Positions 1 through 8,320 are shown, counted from the stretch's first letter. The stretch: 64,000 nucleotides of DNA from Geminicoccaceae bacterium (GCA_028285265.1 JANQPX010000055.1:1-64000); one strand, 5' to 3'. The notes: generated from the sequence alone by a model not told the origin. Translations and numbers: made by a program.

Positions 1-23
1 CTATGCTTACGGCTGAACATCGG

Positions 24-97
24 GAGCCGTGTAAGCTGAGAGGTTTACGCACGGTTCTAGGAGCACGCGGAGGTGAAATCCCTCCGCGTGACTCGCC
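24..97 (+). ncRNA. 3' end of a group II intron (domains V and VI)
   Basis: Bases 24-57 form a 34-nt domain V. It begins GAGCCGTG and ends CACGGTTC, and the catalytic AGC triad lies at 25-27. Bases 61-94 fold as domain VI: GAG and CACGCGGAGG pair with CCTCCGCGTG and CTC, leaving a single bulged A at 91 in the position of the branch-point adenosine. The intron is on the plus strand and its 3' splice site lies near 96-97. The reverse transcriptase/maturase, normally in domain IV, would be upstream of the window. The downstream exon matches a paralogous intron-free sequence at about 3564, which supports the junction. The subclass cannot be told from what is visible. Confidence 0.85.
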
Positions 98-316
98 AAA
101 GTTTGCCTCTAGCTCCATGCCGACGGATCTGAAATACCCCCGAAACCGGCCTTAGGAGCGAAGAATCCAATGGGCAGTACATTTAACAAAATTAATTATA
201 AAGTTCATCGAGCGCTCAAAAAAGGGCCGCAATTGATCGGTTATTCCCCGGAAACCTTCCGGGGAGGTGAGTACCACAACGAGACTCGAAGCTTAGGCGC
301 TGCCAGGCTAGGAAGC
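98..316. repeat. Dispersed non-coding repeat, copy A (3' exon of the group II intron)
   Basis: This stretch aligns with 3564-3783 at roughly two-thirds identity by eye. Shared blocks include AAAGTTTGCCTC, CCCCCGAAACCGGC, TTAGGAGCGAAGAA, TTTAACAAAATTA, GGCCGCAAT and GACTCGA. It has no plausible ORF. It starts exactly where the intron ends, so the intron lies within or next to one copy of this repeat. It may be the end of an older mobile element; its family was not recognised. Confidence 0.6.
246..264. other. Perfect 8-bp hairpin
   Basis: CCCCGGAA and TTCCGGGG pair around a 3-nt loop (ACC) inside repeat copy A. There is no T-run after it, so it is not a standard terminator. The hairpin is not conserved as such in copy B. 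Confidence 0.5.
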
Positions 317-376
317 AGACATTGATTTTCGGACGGCTTAGAAGAGGTCGAGAGCTGTCTACATCGGAGCAAAGCA

Positions 377-941
377 TTGCAACCCCAGTGTCGGAACCGG
401 ATAATTCTCCTCGGACCAGTCGGCGGCTGGAAGACGACGCTCGGCCGGAAGGTTGCTCGTGCTCTGCGTTCGCCTTTCTTCGATTTGGACGAGATGTTTT
501 GCGACAGGGAGCTCAACATCCGTCACTACATCCAAAGTCACGGCTATCCTGCCTACGCGCGCAAGAATGGTGATCTTCTGCTCCAATTTCTGACCAAGCC
601 GCCCGACTTGTATGGTGCTCGTGCTTTCGTCAGGTCTCCTTAGTTCCGAAATGCCTGAGCCCCTCTCGACAACCATCGCCAATCGCATCCGCGCTGTTGG
701 TATGGGCTTTCCGATCACACTTTCTGATAGCGCTGAAGCCGCCAACATTGTTGCTCTCCGCCAAATCCGTCGCGGTCATGACCTCACTTACGAACCGCAA
801 CGCAGGAAGTATCTGCGACGGATCATGGAGTATCGCGCCCATGGCTTCTCGGAAATCATCTGCCAATCTGACTCACGCGAAGCCATCAAAACACTTTTGG
901 GCCATATAGAGCCAACATATCAGGCAGGACCGGCATTGTAG
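377..941 (+). pseudogene. Shikimate-kinase-like P-loop kinase, frameshifted
   Basis: The first frame encodes a P-loop near residue 13 (GPVGGWKTTLGRK) and an FFDLDEMFCDRE block typical of AroK-like kinases. The reading frame is lost around 605-618. The rest of the domain (VLVLSSGLLSSEMPEP onwards, ending near 941) continues in another frame. Together the two parts approximate the usual length of about 170-180 aa. The Walker A motif has Trp where Gly is expected (GGWKTT instead of GxGKTT), which would also harm nucleotide binding. The fold resembles the non-biosynthetic shikimate kinase family rather than housekeeping aroK. Probably a dead passenger gene next to the intron. Confidence 0.65.
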
Positions 942-1216
942 CCAAGAGAGGTCGACGCAAGTCTTCCAACCGGGTTTCAGATGGTCGTATGTTCAAAGCC
1001 GGTCCCTAGGTGTACTGACCTGCAAATATCGCAAATCTGAGCCTGAATTAACTGCCAATATCGACGGTATCTGGCTCAGATTTTGTGCCAACGTGCCCAC
1101 TTTAATTGCCAAGAGCCCGCAAACATCAGCTTGGGCTCACATTATGCGCAATGGCGTCAGGTCAGGAACCAAAAGGAGGCTGTTGCAGTGGAAATGCAGC
1201 AGATAGCACAACATTG
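942..1216. other. Non-coding stretch carrying a repeat
   Basis: No supported gene. It contains the first copy of the GCTCACATTATGCGCAA repeat and an upstream GACCTGCAAATATC element that recurs at 1780. Confidence 0.4.
1116..1158. repeat. Short direct repeat, copy 1
   Basis: About 45 bp centred on GGGCTCACATTATGCGCAA, repeated at 1804-1848 in the same orientation with a few mismatches. The two copies bracket the orphan gene at 1217-1747. Both are preceded by GACCTGCAAAYATC, at 1017 and 1780. They could be mobile-element ends or recombination sites; no recombinase lies between them. Confidence 0.6.
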
Positions 1217-1747
1217 CTATCTGCCATCTGTCAGTATTCTCCGGACGCTCTTGAGCATGGAGATTAGCTGCGCACGGTCGATCTTGGCATTTGGACGGGA
1301 TAGTGCAATTCGTGCGTTTCGATCGAGCGCTTTGTCAATAAAGTCCATTGTATCGGATAGAGTGCGGCGCAAATGGACGTTCTCTTGGCTAAAGCTATCC
1401 AGTTCCCTTCGACAAACTTCATAGCCTTTTAGATAATCAGATGTGCCATATTTTTCCTTCTGCCAACGGATCGATCCAACGACAACGATCGGTTTCTCTT
1501 CATCAGGAAGCCATGCCGTCAAATTACTTCCGTCAATTTCTATGCCATCGATGCCTTTTTTGAAGAGATCCGATTTTAGAAGTTGATACTGCTCACTGTT
1601 ATCGTTCGATACAATGTTTACAGCTATTTTCGGATCGGAGACCTTCGGGTCGAAGAATCCAGGGACAAGCGTGAGATCGATCTCACCATTTTCCCAAGTG
1701 CATGAGTCGATGACAAGATCACAAAATTCCAGCCGCAACTTGGACAT
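1217..1747 (-). CDS. Hypothetical accessory protein (176 aa)
   Basis: No family recognised. The protein is soluble and has no signal peptide or membrane segment. The N-terminal ~100 residues look like beta-rich globular sequence (LRLEFCDLVIDS, VGSIRWQKEKYGTSDYLKGY). The C-terminal ~70 residues are predicted helical and could form a coiled coil (ELDSFSQENVHLRRTLSDTM). Base composition is more AT-rich than the catabolic genes later in the window, consistent with an acquired gene. It is flanked by two copies of a short direct repeat, so it may have moved as a small cassette. The only start with good length is the ATG at 1747, encoding MSKLRLEFCDL. Confidence 0.6.
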   Translation of the reverse strand: MSKLRLEFCDLVIDSCTWENGEIDLTLVPGFFDPKVSDPKIAVNIVSNDNSEQYQLLKSDLFKKGIDGIEIDGSNLTAWLPDEEKPIVVVGSIRWQKEKYGTSDYLKGYEVCRRELDSFSQENVHLRRTLSDTMDFIDKALDRNARIALSRPNAKIDRAQLISMLKSVRRILTDGR

Positions 1748-1803
1748 CCCGGTACCATCCTAACTGTGTTAGCTGTGGTGACCTGCAAACATCTGGCGGC
1801 AAA

Positions 1804-1848
1804 CCCACAAACATCGGCTCGGGCTCACATTATGCGCAACGGCGCCGG
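1804..1848. repeat. Short direct repeat, copy 2
   Basis: Second copy of the element seen at 1116-1158 (ACAAACATCGGCTCGGGCTC then ACATTATGCGCAAC). Here the spacer between GACCTGCAAACATC and the core is shorter by about 75 bp than in copy 1. Confidence 0.6.
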
Positions 1849-1858
1849 GCCATGGCTC

Positions 1859-2188
1859 TCAATTCCTTGAAGCATGTTGCTCGCCGGTGATTGAATCACC
1901 GTATCGTTCAACGAACCGACGTTTGATGGCACGCTGCCATTGCTTCTCATGTTCGGGGTTTATTCCTTCAGCGAGAAGAACTGCCTTTGCGAATTCGTCT
2001 GCGTTAAGCCTCTCACCCTCAGCCAGCAGATCAGCTGGGGCAAGCCGACCGCAGAAACCCCACTCAGTACAAAGCTCTGCGAGGAATTGATCCAAGTCAT
2101 TCAAGAGAGCGGGGCTTCGTCTTTTCGATACATGGGCAAGATCTGTCGCAATCTCTGCGCCGCAATGCGTCATTGCTTCCGGCACCAT
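1859..2188 (-). CDS. Hypothetical protein (109 aa)
   Basis: Unrecognised small soluble protein. The N-terminus is amphipathic helix (SPALLNDLDQFLAELCTEWG). The C-terminal half has a regular helical pattern (LNADEFAKAVLLAEGINPEH, then WQRAIKRRFVERYG). It lies 13 bp downstream of the Cys-rich gene on the same strand, so the two are probably one transcript. A second Met at codon 6 could be the true start. No function is inferred. Confidence 0.55.
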   Translation of the reverse strand: MVPEAMTHCGAEIATDLAHVSKRRSPALLNDLDQFLAELCTEWGFCGRLAPADLLAEGERLNADEFAKAVLLAEGINPEHEKQWQRAIKRRFVERYGDSITGEQHASRN

Positions 2189-2201
2189 GATCCAAATCTG
2201 C

Positions 2202-2471
2202 TTATGAGAGATTCATAGCCTTTGCTTGATCGTAGCAGGCACCACAGAGAAGCTTGACTTGGACGATTGATAGAAGCTCTTCGGTCCATTCGCCTCCGGC
2301 ATCGTGGACAAGGTCGTTACATGAAGAACACCACGCATCGGGTCGAGTTTGATCGCTATCTCCAGCCCACCAGAAGCCACAAGGTATTCCGTCTCGTAGG
2401 CACTGCACGATATGCTGGCAAACAAAGGCTTCCTGCTGCCTTCCATGGACAGGGCAGTTAACTGTCGACAT
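2202..2471 (-). CDS. Small Cys/His-rich protein, probable zinc ribbon (89 aa)
   Basis: The sequence has paired metal-ligand candidates: CPVHG near residue 6, CQHIVQC at 18-24, CSSC in the middle and CGAC near the C-terminus. This pattern fits one or two zinc-binding knuckles. Short proteins of this type are usually annotated as hypothetical. It is transcribed with the 109-aa gene downstream (13-bp gap). No partner is obvious from the neighbourhood beyond other small orphan genes. DNA or protein binding is possible but not shown. Confidence 0.6.
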   Translation of the reverse strand: MSTVNCPVHGRQQEAFVCQHIVQCLRDGIPCGFWWAGDSDQTRPDAWCSSCNDLVHDAGGEWTEELLSIVQVKLLCGACYDQAKAMNLS

Positions 2472-2600
2472 CGATCATTCGGTATATCGGTCTTCCGGAC
2501 ACTCGATGATAGTCTGAAAATGTTTAAGCTTCCTGAAGAGCGGAGAGACGACTCAGCGAGCTTACTGACAGCAGGCCGGGCCATTATCGCTTTCCCGTTG

Positions 2601-2996
2601 TCAGCGAGCGTTTTCCAACACCTGTTGCGCAGCTTGTATCCAGTTTTTCAAGTATGTCTGATCTGCTTCAAACGTACCCGAAAGCGTTGGGCCAAGGCTG
2701 AAGTTATCAGGGCTAAATTTGTACGCTGCTTCCAATGTGCCTCGGCTGTGCAGAGCAAATCGGAATTCAACATTCTCTTCCATGTTCCCCCAAGACACGT
2801 CGGCATCTTCCCCTACCGAAGCCTCCAGAAGATGTAATTTCTGAACGAAAGATCTCCATTCCTCCTTTTCGATTGAACAAACGAAGCAACCCTCTATCGA
2901 AGGTACCTTGATCTGAACGGTTGTCCTCATCCATCCTTCATTATCAGGCGCTGAGAAGGTGAATTCTGGTTCGAGACCGGACCCTGCGATCTTCAT
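2601..2996 (-). CDS. Hypothetical protein, immunity-protein-like (DUF6228-like by eye)
   Basis: A compact beta-rich protein. WRSFVQKLHLLEASVGEDAD is followed by an alternating strand pattern (VEFRFALHSRGTLEAAYKFS) and a C-terminal helix. This layout resembles DUF6228 and similar immunity families of polymorphic toxin loci. The open frame extends further upstream, to 3104, but only through a TTG with no ribosome-binding site, and that would overlap the preceding gene by 53 bp. I therefore prefer the ATG encoding MKIAGSGLEPEF. The family assignment is from memory of the pattern and is tentative. No toxin gene is visible beside it. Confidence 0.5.
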   Translation of the reverse strand: MKIAGSGLEPEFTFSAPDNEGWMRTTVQIKVPSIEGCFVCSIEKEEWRSFVQKLHLLEASVGEDADVSWGNMEENVEFRFALHSRGTLEAAYKFSPDNFSLGPTLSGTFEADQTYLKNWIQAAQQVLENAR

Positions 2997-3051
2997 TAGT
3001 CTGATTGCCTTTTTATCAGGAGTGGCCGCTACGAAAGCGAGCAGAGATGTA

Positions 3052-3447
3052 TCACAGGAACAAATATAGATGCTCCAGTGGGGCTTCTTCTCGAAAGACA
3101 GCAATTGGTTTCGGCGGGCATATCATGATGGTACCCCAGGTAGCATCGATCATTAGCTCTATAGCCTGCGAGGTAGGCAGAAGCTGGCCATCAAGTTCGG
3201 AATGATCAGATATCATCCAACAATGGTCACCAACTCTGTAGCCTTCCAAAGCTCCGTTCAGAGTTGTGATAAGGGGCTCTATTTCAATTGCTTTGCCAAA
3301 ATCGAGGTCGGCATTGTGGTTGAGCCGGTCCAGAATTTTATTCCGTTTCCTAGGATTACTTAGAAGGGCTTTATAGCGGGATCGCTTCTGCTTCAGGACA
3401 AAAGCATCTACAAACTTCACTTCCCAGAGAGATCTATCGTTGGTCAT
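3052..3447 (-). CDS. Hypothetical protein (131 aa)
   Basis: Unrecognised. The N-terminus is basic and helical (KFVDAFVLKQKRSRYKALLS). The C-terminal half carries CWMISDHSELDGQLLP and GTIMICPPKPIAVFREEAP, as in a small alpha/beta domain. It precedes the immunity-like gene on the same strand, either overlapping it or close to it depending on that gene's start, which suggests co-transcription. Composition is AT-rich like its neighbours. Possibly another orphan antitoxin or immunity protein, but nothing in the sequence proves this. Confidence 0.55.
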   Translation of the reverse strand: MTNDRSLWEVKFVDAFVLKQKRSRYKALLSNPRKRNKILDRLNHNADLDFGKAIEIEPLITTLNGALEGYRVGDHCWMISDHSELDGQLLPTSQAIELMIDATWGTIMICPPKPIAVFREEAPLEHLYLFL

Positions 3448-3563
3448 ATTTATGCTGGAAGTTTAGTCCGTCACTGGCCGAGACAGATTACAACAAATCA
3501 GATTAAAGCTACATAAACAGTCCCCAAGGCTCATCAGCACTCGTCTAGTGGTCGTTCAGGGTC

Positions 3564-3783
3564 AAAGTTTGCCTCCAGTGCCATGTCCGGCGGGTCCGCA
3601 ACACCCCCGAAACCGGCTCTTAGGAGCGAAGAAGGCAACAGATTATTTGTTTAACAAAATTAGTAATAATGTTCATTGCGCCATCATAAAAGAGGCCGCA
3701 ATGGAGCGGTTAGCTCCAGGAAGTGTGTGTGCTAGGAGAAGACTCGAGCCAAGGCGCGTCGAAAGTCTGGAATGCGGACGAAG
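3564..3783. repeat. Dispersed non-coding repeat, copy B (intron-free)
   Basis: Paralogue of 98-316. The bases before the shared AAAGTTTGCCTC are TCGTTCAGGGTC here but intron domain VI in copy A, so this copy shows the empty site. It is flanked by remnants and small genes and has no coding capacity of its own. Confidence 0.6.
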
Positions 3784-3810
3784 CTATCAACGCTGTTGTC
3801 GTCAGATGTG

Positions 3811-4098
3811 CTAAGGCAGGTTGTCAAGAAGACGAGCCACTTCATTTCTTAGCGATTTTTTCACACCTTCGCCGAGGCTGTCCCAGTGTTGCCCCCGAAG
3901 CGCTCCTTCCAGAGAATACAAATAGTAGCAGAGGGGCGTTCTGGCTTCTGGATGTAATTGCTTTATCTCACAATAAGCAGAGACGGCACCGACTCGCTGC
4001 AAATCGTCTTTTGTGTGAATGCCAACCTCATTCAACCGCCGCGCCACAGTTGGACCAATATTCTTTAGTTGACCGACCGCAACCGAACTCTGGCTCAT
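3811..4098 (-). CDS. TfoX/Sxy C-terminal domain protein
   Basis: About 95 aa matching the stand-alone TfoX C-terminal domain: a helix-hairpin-helix-like start (LKNIGPTVARRLNEVGI, HTKDDLQRVG) followed by LCYYLYSLEGALRGQHWD. In gamma-proteobacteria the two-domain TfoX/Sxy controls competence genes with CRP. Isolated C-terminal domains are common in alphaproteobacteria with unknown roles. I chose the internal ATG (MSQSSVAVGQL) because AAGGA sits 9 nt upstream; a longer version would start at 4131. No competence genes are nearby. Confidence 0.75.
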   Translation of the reverse strand: MSQSSVAVGQLKNIGPTVARRLNEVGIHTKDDLQRVGAVSAYCEIKQLHPEARTPLCYYLYSLEGALRGQHWDSLGEGVKKSLRNEVARLLDNLP

Positions 4099-4394
4099 GT
4101 CTGAAATTCCTTGGATCAACCAGTATCGCATTTGATCATAGGTCTACTGACAAATTCGGTCAGGAATAGGCTCTTTCGGCCACGATCGCACCAATTCGTC
4201 ATGGCGCTAGAGGCAAATTTGAACCTTACGGTCGGCGCAGAGGCCCCAGCGAAAAGCCCTGGTGCGAAGCGCCGTTTGAAAGGACGGCGTCTTCGCCCCC
4301 AGTTCGTCGCTAACTAGTTATTGGAAGACGCTTGACGTTCACCGATGGTCACAAGGTCCGGGTCTGGGAGTCTCGTGAGCGACAGATGGGCTCT
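4099..4394. other. No gene identified
   Basis: Nothing with coding character on either strand. It lies between the TfoX-domain gene and a degraded oxidoreductase fragment and is probably decayed mobile DNA. Confidence 0.3.
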
Positions 4395-4540
4395 TCAACC
4401 ATGTCCGCCGTCGATCGTGAGGAAACGGATCACATCACCCAGCGCCTCGGCCGCCCGCATGGCAGCAACGCCAGCGCCTAGATCCACGGGATCGAACCCA
4501 AAATCCAAAGCCGTCGTTGCCAGAAACTCGCCGCTAAAAC
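4395..4540 (-). pseudogene. C-terminal fragment of an NADPH-F420-reductase-like (COG2085) protein
   Basis: The minus strand reads FSGEFLATTALDFGFDPVDL, then a segment ending GDVIRFLTIDGGHG and a stop. This resembles the C-terminal part of NAD(P)-binding proteins of the F420-dependent NADP reductase family (GFDPVDaG motif). The Rossmann N-terminus is missing. It is a short remnant without a start. Confidence 0.45.
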
Positions 4541-4695
4541 ACCAAAGTGTGACAACGAAAAGTTGGCAAATTTTCCTATTTGTTCGCTATCTAAGCATGC
4601 CAAGAAAGCAGCATTCGAAACGAGACCGACAGTGTGGATCCACTGTCTACCCATTTTGCCTGTTTTCTTAAGCAGTTTTCGGATAAGATATAGGC

Positions 4696-4947
4696 ATGAC
4701 CGAAGAAAACGACACTGTCTCTCTGCAGAGGGAAACCTTGCGGCTTGTTCGAGAGCTTGGCGTCAAGGTTGACGATGTTATTGACCGGCTAGATCGCCTT
4801 GAAGGTGACCGGGTCAATATGACTAAGCGTGTCCAAGCAGTGGAGCAGCATGCGGCAGTCTTCGTCGAGAATAGCGCGACCACCAACCAGCGTCTCGATG
4901 ATATTGCCATGAGGCTAGATCGCTTGGAGCGACAGCCGATTCGCTAG
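4696..4947 (+). CDS. Small coiled-coil protein (83 aa)
   Basis: Almost entirely heptad-patterned helix (LRLVRELGVKVDDVIDRLDR, then a second helix ending AMRLDRLERQ), strongly charged, with no membrane segment. Such short proteins are often found as orphans or near mobile DNA. AAGATATAGGC precedes the ATG, giving only a weak ribosome-binding site. No function is inferred. It sits between a degraded oxidoreductase and an IS6 remnant. Confidence 0.5.
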   Translation: MTEENDTVSLQRETLRLVRELGVKVDDVIDRLDRLEGDRVNMTKRVQAVEQHAAVFVENSATTNQRLDDIAMRLDRLERQPIR

Positions 4948-5111
4948 TCGCGCTGCCGGTCTTCTTCTGCAAACCTTTCAGCAGTTTAACGTAAGTTCAA
5001 GGCATGACATCGTCCTGTCATCTCGGCGTTATCGCGCGCTTTGCTAAGCGAACAATATTGGCGGCAACGGGTGGAAAGCAGATGAAGCTTCAGCGCTAAC
5101 GAGCACCGTGG

Positions 5112-5290
5112 CGCCCTCGGGCCTACGGGGCTGCCGTTAAAGACGTCATGTCCAATGTCGACCATCGGCAGCACAAAGGCTTAAGCAACCGCGTCGAGGC
5201 CTCGCGCTCAACACCATCGCCTGCACGATCATTACCCGCTGGAAGATCGGGGCTGAGGTCGAGTGGCCAGCGCTTGAATTCGTTCTGTCT
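5112..5290 (+). pseudogene. IS6-family transposase remnant
   Basis: One frame reads YGAAVKDVMSN, then VDHRQHKGLSNRVEAS. This is the conserved stretch before the last catalytic Glu of IS6/IS26 transposases (HRQHKwlNNraEnSH). Further homology, resembling the KSSGQAQRFL segment, continues in a shifted frame. N- and C-terminal parts are absent. No terminal repeats were recognised. Confidence 0.65.
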
Positions 5291-5751
5291 CATTTGGGGT
5301 AGGAAGGCTGCCGGCCCGGTAGTTTCTTGGGGAGATTGCGCATCGGGCCAGCGAGACATCTTAAAGGACGTCGTGTCATGTCACGGAGCAGAGTGTCAGG
5401 AAGAGGTTTCTCTAGCGTGAACGTCGCTCAAGAAAGAACCCGGCAGTTCGATGGGGACCGCCGGGTTGGGAAAGCAGTGAAAGGATCACTTATCTTGGCG
5501 CGAAAGAAGACGAGCGTGGGGGTGAATGTTGCGTTTTTTTTGAAGTATCGGGGTGTGCCTGAAGGGACTTCTTAAACCCGATCGGCTATCCAAATCGAGT
5601 AAGTCCTGGGCGGACCGGCTCGCTTTTCCTGGAGGCGGGCAGGCCGCTCTCTTTTCAACGGTTTTTTAACCCGTCGCTTGGTATTTCTGATTTGTCACCA
5701 TGCACGCTAGGCCCAGCCCGCGTCTTTCCGGTTGGTGTGGGTTGGGCCTTG
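5291..5751. other. Non-coding, decayed mobile DNA
   Basis: No gene is supported. The stretch lies between IS6 and IS110 remnants. Short open frames on the plus strand have no family resemblance and no ribosome-binding sites. Confidence 0.35.
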
Positions 5752-5931
5752 TCATGAAGGCGTGATCATTCTGATCGCAATGGCTTGCTTGCGTGTACGC
5801 ACTAGGTCACGCGTCATCTCGTTTTCCTCATCAGGCATCGAGATCGGTGTTAACTCGCCGGCCTGCCAGAGCCGTGTCAGCATCTCGGCATCGCTTTGAT
5901 CGGTTTTTATCCCCATCACCTGGCTTGCATA
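5752..5931 (-). pseudogene. IS110-family transposase remnant
   Basis: The minus strand reads YASQVMGIKTDQSDAEML, then TRLWQAGELTPISMPDEEN and MTRDLVRTRKQAIAIRMI followed by a stop. KTDxxDAxxLxRLxxAGELxxV and the following RDLVRxR are hallmarks of the DEDD domain of IS110 transposases. An in-frame stop lies just upstream and the rest of the gene is missing. Confidence 0.75.
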
Positions 5932-6088
5932 GGATCATCGCCGACGAGACGACAGCACTGAAAGATGATCGTCGACATGGTGCGCAGGCTAACCGTGTCG
6001 ACCATCCTCGATTTAGAGCCATTATCTTGTTTTTTCAAACTGGTCGTAAGCGGAGAATTCGAACAGTCATATTGTCTTGAATGGCGGT

Positions 6089-8320
6089 CTAACTGGTGCC
6101 GTTGGTTTCGATGAGCATAGCGGCCGCAAGCTCTGGCAATCCATCGGTCGATAGGGCGCTTGCTGCGAAGCTGAGAGCAAGCAACTCTTCGTCCAAGTAT
6201 CGATCGAATTTGTCATATTGCTTGTTCGCTGCTTGACGGGCCAAGCTCAGCGGAGCCGGCGGCACATTCTGCGAGAGATGAGCTAGCGCTGCCTTCACCT
6301 CTTCGACCGAATGGTCGGCAATAATGACCATGTCATCAAGCCTGGTCTTCAGCCCTTCTGCAGTCAGCGCCATCGCGAGGGTCGTCATTCGACGTGTCCC
6401 GACCCAGGGAAATAGCAGGGTTGATGCACCATCTGCCACGATCGATGCACGATCAAGCTCAACCATTCGAAAGGCTTCTCGGCCTTCATCAAGAAGGGCA
6501 CGTGCCTGAGCATCGAGGTATGCCGGCAGATCGGTGCTCGTGAAGACCTTCCTCATTTCCTTGACGATCTGATCGTGGAGGGCAGCACTGTCACCACCGA
6601 ATTTGGGTGGCATGCCTCCTCTTGACTGCTTCACCTCAACGACCTTCTGGCGCTCGTGCAACTCAATCACCTCCCACCGTCGTCCGGCAAATATGATCAG
6701 ATCGTTTGGACGCACCGGGAATGAGATGGGGACCGTGCCGAGCGCTTTGCCCGCTGCAACGACACGATACTCAGCAGGCGTCTCAAAAACGGCATAGAAT
6801 GTGTAGTGCTCCACCACCCTTTCGCCTTCACGACCGAGGAGCAACGTCCCATCCGGAGCCTGTTCGACCAGCTCAACCTCCGGGTTGCCCATCCGGCGTA
6901 GCAGCTGACTGAATAGACTGCTCGAGATATTGCCGAATGGTCCAGTCGCACAAAGGGTCTGATACAGCACCGTGGCATGGGCACCACCTAGTGACGCGAT
7001 CATCGAAAGGATTTGGTGCAACAAGGTCGAAAGGTGCAATGCGCGTTGAGGGGGAGGCTCACACCAGCCCGTAAGCAAGAGTCGCACCGCGGCCACGGAA
7101 AGAGCCGTACTCAGCCGAAGGCGAGAGAGGAGCGATGACTGTGCATTGATCGGCTCCTCTTCAATGTAAATGCGCAGGATTGAGGGTTTGCCTTCTCGCC
7201 GCCCCGACCTACCGAGCCGTTGGCGCAAAGCAGCAATCGAGCGAGGAGGGCCCAGTTGGGCGATGCTCTCGACATCGCCAATATCGATACCAAGCTCGAG
7301 CGTCGTCGTACAAACCGCCGTCGTCGGCAATCGCCCTTTGCGCAGGCGAGCCTCGACGTCGTGGCGCAGCTCCTTTGCGAGACTGCCATGATGAGGAAAG
7401 AATTCGTTGGGGATCGAGGCGTCCTCGCACATCTGTCTCAGCCGATCAGAGTAGACCTCGACTGACTGCCTGGTCCCTGCGAATACGAGGTTCGAGCTAC
7501 CACGCAGAACCTTTAACAGGTGTTCGGCAATGGCTTGACGAGTCGCGACGAGTTGCTGAGGAGCGTCGTCCGCTTCCTCGTCGCTCGGCGGGCCGAGTGC
7601 AGATGAACATTGGTATCCACGGACCTGGAGCTTCAACTCGGCTTCATTTGACCTGCTTTCCAGGATCGTAGCGGCAGCCGGATCACTTGGTCGCAGCGCT
7701 GCAGCAGCGAGTTGCATGTCGCCAAGTGTTGCTGAGAGACCGACGCGCTTAACCCGTCGTCGGGTCAGGACTTCTATGCGATGCAGTAGCGACTGAAGTT
7801 GGATGCCGCGTTCGCCGGCCAGAAAGGCGTGAAGCTCGTCGACCACAATGAACCGCAGTTCGGCAAAAAGGCGCGGCAGCTCAACACCTCGGAGGACAAA
7901 GAGGGCCTCCAGCGATTCCGGCGTAATGATCAGCACACCACCTGGTTGTCTGCGTGCCTTTCGCTTGGCAGCATCGGCAACATCGCCATGCCATTTGTGC
8001 AAGGCAACGCCTGCCATATCACAGAGCGCCTCAAGCCGACGCGCCTGATCATTGATCAAAGCCTTGAGTGGACTGATGGCGAGGACCTCGAAGCCTGACG
8101 GCGCATTCCCATCTTCCGTCGTTATCGCAGAAACAATAGGCAGAAATGCCGCCTCGGTCTTACCGCCAGCTGTCGCTGCACCAATAACCACGTCGCCTTT
8201 GCCATCAAGGATTGTGGCGATGGCCCTTTCCTGAACATCATGCAGCGTTGTCCAGCCTTGTCGCCAGATCCAGCGTTGGATTCTTGGCTCCAGACGATCG
8301 AAGGCTGTCGAGGTGGTCAC
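6089..8320 (-). CDS. Lhr-like DEAD/DEAH helicase (BrxHI-type) of a three-gene Ter/BREX-like operon
   Basis: A 743-aa superfamily 2 helicase. The Walker A motif is at 47-55 (GAATAGGKT). Motif II is DELH at 161-164 and motif III is SAT at 196-198. The second RecA domain carries TTTLELGIDIGDVES and motif VI RQRLGRSGRREGK. This arrangement and length match Lhr-type helicases such as BrxHI of type 2 BREX. It is the last gene of an operon, 12 bp after the BrxD-like ATPase. The likely role is ATP-driven unwinding or remodelling of nucleic acid as the motor of a defence complex. No nuclease domain is visible in it. The C-terminal ~150 residues are unassigned. Confidence 0.88.
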   Translation of the reverse strand: MTTSTAFDRLEPRIQRWIWRQGWTTLHDVQERAIATILDGKGDVVIGAATAGGKTEAAFLPIVSAITTEDGNAPSGFEVLAISPLKALINDQARRLEALCDMAGVALHKWHGDVADAAKRKARRQPGGVLIITPESLEALFVLRGVELPRLFAELRFIVVDELHAFLAGERGIQLQSLLHRIEVLTRRRVKRVGLSATLGDMQLAAAALRPSDPAAATILESRSNEAELKLQVRGYQCSSALGPPSDEEADDAPQQLVATRQAIAEHLLKVLRGSSNLVFAGTRQSVEVYSDRLRQMCEDASIPNEFFPHHGSLAKELRHDVEARLRKGRLPTTAVCTTTLELGIDIGDVESIAQLGPPRSIAALRQRLGRSGRREGKPSILRIYIEEEPINAQSSLLSRLRLSTALSVAAVRLLLTGWCEPPPQRALHLSTLLHQILSMIASLGGAHATVLYQTLCATGPFGNISSSLFSQLLRRMGNPEVELVEQAPDGTLLLGREGERVVEHYTFYAVFETPAEYRVVAAGKALGTVPISFPVRPNDLIIFAGRRWEVIELHERQKVVEVKQSRGGMPPKFGGDSAALHDQIVKEMRKVFTSTDLPAYLDAQARALLDEGREAFRMVELDRASIVADGASTLLFPWVGTRRMTTLAMALTAEGLKTRLDDMVIIADHSVEEVKAALAHLSQNVPPAPLSLARQAANKQYDKFDRYLDEELLALSFAASALSTDGLPELAAAMLIETNGTS

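Noticed and set aside
7180..7671. Long plus-strand open frame inside the helicase gene
   Set aside because: It lies wholly opposite a clear helicase domain, has no domain of its own and is a GC-rich shadow frame.
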